A stretch of DNA of 64,000 bases from NCBI RefSeq assembly GCF_905163445.1, contig NC_053195.1, positions 920,501 to 984,500 on the forward strand, read 5' to 3'. The stretch is from Pararge aegeria (Eukaryota; Arthropoda; Insecta; Lepidoptera; Nymphalidae). Below the pieces are notes generated by a model. It ran no database searches and had not been told where the DNA came from. It worked only from the letters and a program-made list of their open reading frames with translations. The stretch's first letter is position 1, and each line of letters begins with the position of its first letter. This document shows, in pieces, positions 58,439 through 64,000 of this stretch. Made by a program: the position numbers and the translations under genes.

Positions 58439-59596
58439 ATTAATAATAAAACTTACTGATTATGTTGGAAACTTTTCATTTTAGCACAAAATTCCCTTAG
58501 CTACAACAAGTGGTTAGTCATTCGCTATTTTACCTCTAATCTTCTAATATCTTACATTTACCTTTAATCTCAATCTTCTTCTCTTCTAAACGTTTACCAT
58601 GGGAAAAATGGGAAAAGTTTGTTTACTGGCAAAATTTTGCGAGTATGAAGTAAGACGTATCAAGGCCTAATGCTGATTGTTGGCTTGTGAAGTCAACGAT
58701 CAGCATTTGGCCAGCGAGGTGGACTGTGGCCCTTCTCTGTCTGAGAGGAGACCCGTGTCCTGTAGAGTGTCAGTAATTGGTTGATCTTGATGTGATTAAG
58801 TACTAAGCCGAAAGCCTTCAAAAGTAACCTTTGAAATAAATTTCTTCCTATTTTACATAGCCAGATAAGTAAAGTAAATCATAGCGTTAACAGTGCGTGG
58901 GCGCAGGTGAACGAGTTGGTGTCTGCGTGCGTTCGTGAATTGTTCCAGCGCACTCCGCGAGGCTGTTACAGAAAAATAACAATTGCTCATAACCGAGCGG
59001 TGGCCAAGGCTTTTGCTGATCCAGGATATGTATATTAGCGATGTTACCAGTGCTGTTTTTTGTTTCTTACCCAAAGGGTAAAACGGTACAATATTACTAA
59101 CAGAAATGAAAATAAAGAATCTATTATTACCATATTATCAGGCTAAACGAAAAAATTCTAAAATTTTCAAATTCAAATTCAAAATTCAAAAATGTTTTTT
59201 TTCTTGTAGACCTTATCACAGGCACTTATGAAGCGTTCATACATTTTACATGTTAACACTTATGTTAGGTGATGGTTTGAACTGCATTCGTTGCCTTAAA
59301 ACTAAAGCCGGGAGGGTTCCAAACGCGCCCTGGTCTAAGAAGAACCCACAACAAACTTAGCCATATTCATATTTTCAAATTACTTAATATTACTCTCCCT
59401 TCCCCTACTAATGCTGGCCTACTGGTCGATATTCGACAGTCATGAGCTTGAACATTATTTAGGTTCTAAAAAAATTATCCTTCTTCAATTTGCCTGTCTT
59501 TGTTTCAAACCAATTATAATCCAAGAAGTAAAACAGAGTATATAATATGTATACCATATAATGCATGTGTGTCAAATACACTACGTGTGTGAAATG
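58439..59596. repeat. MITE, SINE and LINE fragments around an unidentified open frame
   Basis: Positions 58545-58650 are part of an M1 MITE. Positions 58655-58780 (+) are the 3' part of a SINE B (GCCAGCGAGGTGGACTGTGG). Positions 58886-59038 (+) are an open frame containing ELVSACVRELFQRTPRGCYR that I do not recognise. Positions 59165-59385 (-) are a LINE 3' end. Confidence 0.45.
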
Positions 59597-60660
59597 ATTC
59601 AAAATTAAAAATTCAAATTCAAAATTCAAATTCATTTATTTCAAGTAGGCCTACTTTATAAGCACTTTTGAAACGTCAAGTATGCATGTTTGTGTGACTC
59701 TACCACCGGTTCGGAAAGCAGATTCTACCGAGAAGAGCAGGCAAGAACTCAGTAGTTGCTCTTTTCCAACATCAACATTTACAATCATTTTGCTATCTTG
59801 CGGGAGATGAGAGCGAGGCTGGCTGCTTCCATTCTACCTTGTCATTGAGGAATTCATCAAATGTATAGTAACCTCGCTCCTCCTCGATGCGTTTTTACAC
59901 ATTTTTTAAATGTATGCATTGGTAGGTCAAGAATTTCCTTAGGAATCATGTTGTAAAAGCGTATACTCAACCCCACAAAGGAGTTCTGCACCTTTCGCAG
60001 ACGATATGCAGATATCACTAATTTATGACCGTTTCTGGTAAGTCGATTGTTAATTTCAGCTTTTGATTTATAAAGAGTAATATTTTGCCTCACAAAGACT
60101 ATATTATTATAAATGTATTGCGAAGCTACTGTAAGAATACCTATTTGTTTAAATTTTTCACGAAGCGATTCGCGTGATCCAAGTTTATATATTGATCGTA
60201 CGGCTCTTTTCTGTAGTATAAATATACTTTCAATATCTGCAGCTTTTCCCCACAGCAAGATCCCATAGGACATAATACTGTGAAAGTATGGAAAGAAAGA
60301 TTAAAAATGTTAAGGGTTTCAAAGAGGTTTACCTACTCTATAATGCTTTGTACCAAATACCCTTCGTAAGTGACCGTGAATTGAAATATTCGTGCTATAT
60401 TTGTTTGCACATTTCCTCCAATAAATCAAGTAATATTGTTAAGATTTAAGTTAACCCTTATTTTTAACACAATAAACCATGCGATTTATGTATTTTAAAT
60501 AATGAGAGAGCAGTTTATTGTAAGATAAAGAGAATCATATTCATTATTTCTAGTAGGCCGAGTTTATAAGCACTTTTGAAACGTCAGCCTGTTTGTAGTG
60601 ACTCTACCACCGGTTCGGAAGGCAGATTCTACCGAGAGGAGCTGGCAAGAAACACCCTCG
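59597..60660 (-). mobile_element. LINE ORF2 C-terminus with 3' UTR and (TTTGAA)n tail; second fragment
   Basis: A 138-codon frame at 59857-60273 (-) begins MSYGILLWGKAADIESIFIL and includes QKRAVRSIYKLGSRESLREK, YIYNNIVFVRQN, RRLRKVQNSF-like text and FYNMIPKEILDLPM. This is the region after the polymerase domain in CR1/Jockey-type reverse transcriptases. The 3' UTR and a CAAATTCAAAATTCAAATTC tail follow at 59597-59856. Positions 60545-60655 are a second fragment of the same 3' UTR. It is the longest LINE coding remnant in the window. Confidence 0.75.
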
Positions 60661-60820
60661 GTGTTTCAGAAGGGGGAACATTGCGCCCTTCACAATCATG
60701 GTAAATTGTCAAGTATGTAAATAATCAATGTCAATGTCAGTGAACTTTGCAACCTTCGCTGCCTTCACGTTTTTTATTTACTAAAACCTGCATCATTCGG
60801 GTCCTATGGTGTGTCCGATT

Positions 60821-61071
60821 TTACGGCCGATTGGCGCAGTGGGCAGCGACCCTGCTTTCTGAGTCCAAGGCCGTGGGTTCGATTCCTACAACTGGATTTT
60901 TTGTGTGATGAAAATAAATGTTTTTCAGTGCCTGGGTGTTTATCTGTATATTATAAGTATTTATGTATATTATACCTTAAAAATATTCACCAGTCATCTT
61001 AGTACCCATAACACAAGCTTCGCTTACTTTGGGACTAGATGGCGATGTGTATTGTCGTAGTATATTATTAT
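60821..61071 (+). mobile_element. SINE family A
   Basis: Head ACGGCCGATTGGCGCAGTGG and B box GGGTTCGATTCCT; body and tail as in the other copies. Confidence 0.8.
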
Positions 61072-61868
61072 AAAATCCAAGGATTGAACAGTAAGTATCA
61101 AAAGTTTAGTCACCCTAGCCAACGTCCAGTCATCTCGCCTGGGAATCTCGCGGCTCGAGCGCCGCTTGAGTTGAAACAGTACCATTCTGTCGAATCAGCC
61201 TTCGTCACACTTTCCGTGTGCCTACTACCTGCCTATCATCCTACTTCACGCGGAGTGCGTTTTTAATGATCACTTCACTTTCACAGCTTCGTGTGTAGAT
61301 TTTTTTTTTTATAATATCAGCAAAGAATTAAGAACGTACAGAACCCTCATCGAGCCATTATTGAATACTGTGCATTGTGTCTGAAAACAGTAAAAACACC
61401 CCGCACGTCTCACTTCACACTCGAGGAATGTTGCTAGCCCCAAACTATTCACATTTTCTCCATTTTATTGTAAACGTTTAGAACATTAGAGGTAAAATAA
61501 TTATTGTCAAGTGCTGAATAGAATGAAGTGACTGACCTTCTGTTCGAGAAACACTACTAAACTGGATTGGTTGTTGACGCTTCAATATTAGTCGCGTACA
61601 CGGTTTCTGAATATTCTGAATTCTGTGATTCCATCTTTCTATATTACAAACGGTGCCGTGTGGTGACGGCAGTTCAGAATACAGTTTAGTCACCACCCCT
61701 CCGCTTCCCGCGGGTGTCGTACGAGGCGTCTCGAGCGTCCTCTGTGCTTCTACTACCTACTACGATCACCAACCCAGCGTGGTGTTGATGGGAAAGCCCT
61801 CCCCTTGAGAGAAGCCTTTAGTCCAGCAGTGGACAGCTACAATTGGTTCCGTATGTTCGTAATTCATT
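61072..61868. repeat. M1 MITE and RTE tail
   Basis: Positions 61322-61630 are a complete M1 MITE (AAGAATTAAGAACGTACAGA ... TTCTGAATTCTGTGATT). Positions ~61770-61850 (+) are an RTE tail (GTCCAGCAGTGGACAGCTA). Positions 61110-61270 are unassigned. Confidence 0.55.
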
Positions 61869-62128
61869 AAATATAAATAAATATACTACGATAATACACA
61901 CATCGCCATCTAGTCCCAAAGTAAGCGTAATTGTGTTATGGGTGCTAAGATAACAGATAAATATTTTTATGAATAATACAAATTAATACTTAGAATATAC
62001 ATATAAACGCCCAGACACTGAAAAACATTCATGCTCATCACACAAAGATTTTCCTGTAGTCAGAATCGAACCCACGGCCTTGGGCTCAGAAAGCAGGGTC
62101 GGTGCAAGCTGCGCCAATCGGCCGTCAA
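61869..62128 (-). mobile_element. SINE family A
   Basis: Tail AATATAAATAAATATACTAC at the left; at the right the head reads, on the minus strand, GACGGCCGATTGGCGCAGCT. The B box GGTTCGATTC is intact. Confidence 0.8.
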
Positions 62129-63359
62129 AATAATAAATGTCTCTTTTAAACTTGCTAATATTAAAAAATAGGCAGGTACATCGCGACTTGCGCGTCACAT
62201 AGCTCAACTTACTTGAAATATCGTCGCATATAAAACCCACACGAGAAATAAATCGCGTTCTGGGTGGTTCCGATGCGAAATAATACATATTATCATTATT
62301 CCCTCGCCCGTTGAAGACGAACAATATACCACTTTCTCACATCCAATGACAAATTGCGGCTGAATTAATACCGAGAGCCGTTTGTATGGATAAATCATAC
62401 AGAGTCATTTCGCAGCGGGCTGTAGATCGTAGCTTATTACAAACCTAATCGTGCGCTGCTGGTGACATTTAAAACTATGCCCACACGACTCAAAATCACC
62501 TTTCCCACCTGCAAATAATATTTGCTTATCGACAAACTTAAATTTGCAATTAATATAGCCTCTATGTAGATGGTAATAACATTGAATTTTGTTTTGAAGT
62601 CGGTGGTGAGTTTGTAAATTGGTGTTAAATATACGCGGTCGGTGGACGACGTTATTGCTCAGTGTCTTCGGGTACCAGTAGGGATGGGTAATTTACTTCA
62701 TGTGGGCTTTTACGCGTGTCCCCAGTAAATAATCCGCACTAGGACATTTATTAACCCTGAAATAGGACTCGTTAATAAATGCAAGCATTGCGCTGTTGAG
62801 CAAAATAGTGTTGATTTTTTAAATAATAGTACTAGTAATTATATTTTTTGACATTCCGTTGCTCGTTTCATTTATTTTGGGTTTTTAAAAACAATTTATT
62901 TTTCCGGGATAAAATGTATCCATTGGCCATCTCTAGGCGAAATTTTACAAGGACAGACGCTAAGTTAGACACATAGGTTCTTCATGATGTTTTCCTTTAC
63001 CGTTGAAGCAAGTGATAGTTTAGATAGGAGTGATATATTAAGCACTCTGGGTAAAAAAGGATTCAAATGAGCATTTAAAAGTTGCCCTTCATAATTTTGT
63101 AAGAATAAAGAACTGTTGAGATAACAAGCACAGCCCTGAATGCGCAAAGGGTGTCCAGAGACAAACGCGCACTCAATCGCAGGTGCTTCGCGCTGGCATG
63201 GCGGCTAATAGTGGCTGAATTAATAAATCCGACAGCTCACCGACCCATTTGCAACGTGGAAATTGTTTTCAATTACTTATAAATATGAATCGGAACCATT
63301 ACTCGTCCAAATTCCCTTAGTGCCTAAAGGCCGCAGCCATGGAACATGTGACGCCAGTG
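62129..63359. other. No gene recognised
   Basis: Apart from a short SINE B piece at 62975-63040 (-; GATGTTTTCCTTTACCGTTG), I see no repeat partner, splice-bounded exon or RNA gene. A 113-codon minus frame overlapping 61983-62324 is partly SINE. Confidence 0.4.
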
Positions 63360-64000
63360 ATGACTTACGACTATGAAACAAAATGAAGAACGCTCAGAGT
63401 CACTGAGCGGGCGATGGACAGAGCTATGTTGGAAGTAACTCTAAGTGATCCAATCAGAAATGAGGGGATCCATATAAGAACTAGAGTTAACGGCATAGCT
63501 CAACGAGTCGCGAAGCAGAATTGGCAATGGGCAGCACATAGCACGGAGAACCAAAGGAAGTATGAGTCCAAAGGTGCTGGAATAGAACCGGTTAACACGG
63601 CGTTGGATCTATAGATAAAAATTTAGGAACTCCCTGCAAAAGACCTGCATGCAATGTCTAGCAATTTACTTCAATCGGGGGTAATGGCTCAACCGATTAG
63701 AATACTAACAAAAATTAAGTATACCCTTTCAATCGAAAAAAAACAAAATTTTATATATATATATATATATATTATTTTATATATTCTTATGCTCTTTAGG
63801 TAGTACCAAGTTAATCCGAACATCTAGTATTTGAGTAAAAATGACGCGAGCGTATTGGCATGCCAAACAACTGGACAAGAAAACCACTTGTCAAACGCGC
63901 AACATGGCATGAAAGAAACCTGGCAAAAGTGCGACTTTAAAACACACTTGATTCGAGCATCTATTATTGAGTGGACAGTTTTAAGGTAGCACATGTGGCA
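63360..64000 (+). mobile_element. RTE-like LINE fragment and (TA)n microsatellite
   Basis: Positions ~63390-63620 (+) encode MDRAMLEVTLSDPIRNEGI, HIRTRVNGIAQRVAKQNWQW, clearly the same protein region as 50199-50426 on the other strand. (TA)n is at ~63753-63774. The last 220 bp are unassigned. Confidence 0.65.

Overview
This window reads as nuclear DNA of a lepidopteran (butterfly or moth). It is AT-rich, its genes have many introns with GT-AG splice sites, and it is packed with tRNA-headed SINEs, RTE-like and CR1/Jockey-like LINE 3' ends, non-autonomous Helitrons of the TCCCTACTAATATT... type, and MITEs. Nothing bacterial, viral, rRNA or CRISPR-like was seen. Gene models were built by hand from splice signals, reading-frame phase and remembered protein families; no database search was possible.

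Layout. Positions 1-11 kb: a partial, divergent COX6B exon (-), then about 10 kb of repeats, including a 3 x ~312 bp tandem array and a degenerate ~140-170 bp array. Positions 11.1-13.3 kb: the first two coding exons, with the PH domain, of an ORP10/11-type oxysterol-binding-protein-related gene (-). Positions 13.7-23.2 kb: an APLF-like DNA-break repair factor (+) with an FHA domain, two PBZ zinc fingers and two alternative acidic 3' terminal exons. Positions 24.2-27.5 kb: TSNAX/TRAX (-), the nuclease subunit of C3PO. Positions 28.3-30.3 kb: ARPC1 (+), the WD40 subunit of the Arp2/3 complex. Positions 32.5-39.6 kb: BIG/Sec71 (-), a Golgi Arf GEF whose coding sequence is nearly all in one 4.86 kb exon. 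Positions 40.5-44.6 kb: BUB3 (+), a spindle-checkpoint WD40 protein. Positions 44.6-64 kb: no host gene recognised; this is a repeat graveyard with nested insertions.

The host genes alternate strand and form three successive head-to-head pairs: ORP/APLF (455 bp between start codons), TSNAX/ARPC1 (761 bp) and BIG/BUB3 (888 bp). Each pair probably shares a divergent promoter region. The genes do not form one pathway; they are conserved housekeeping genes for repair, RNA processing, actin nucleation, Golgi traffic and mitosis.

The observations most worth following are the two phase-compatible alternative last exons of APLF, the run of short near-perfect hairpins between them, a Helitron inserted in a SINE with a readable empty site and a variable 5' hexamer count, a 128 bp foldback in the ARPC1/BIG convergent region, and a possible unidentified exon antisense to the start of APLF. 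I found no clear evidence of a wholly new multi-gene system.
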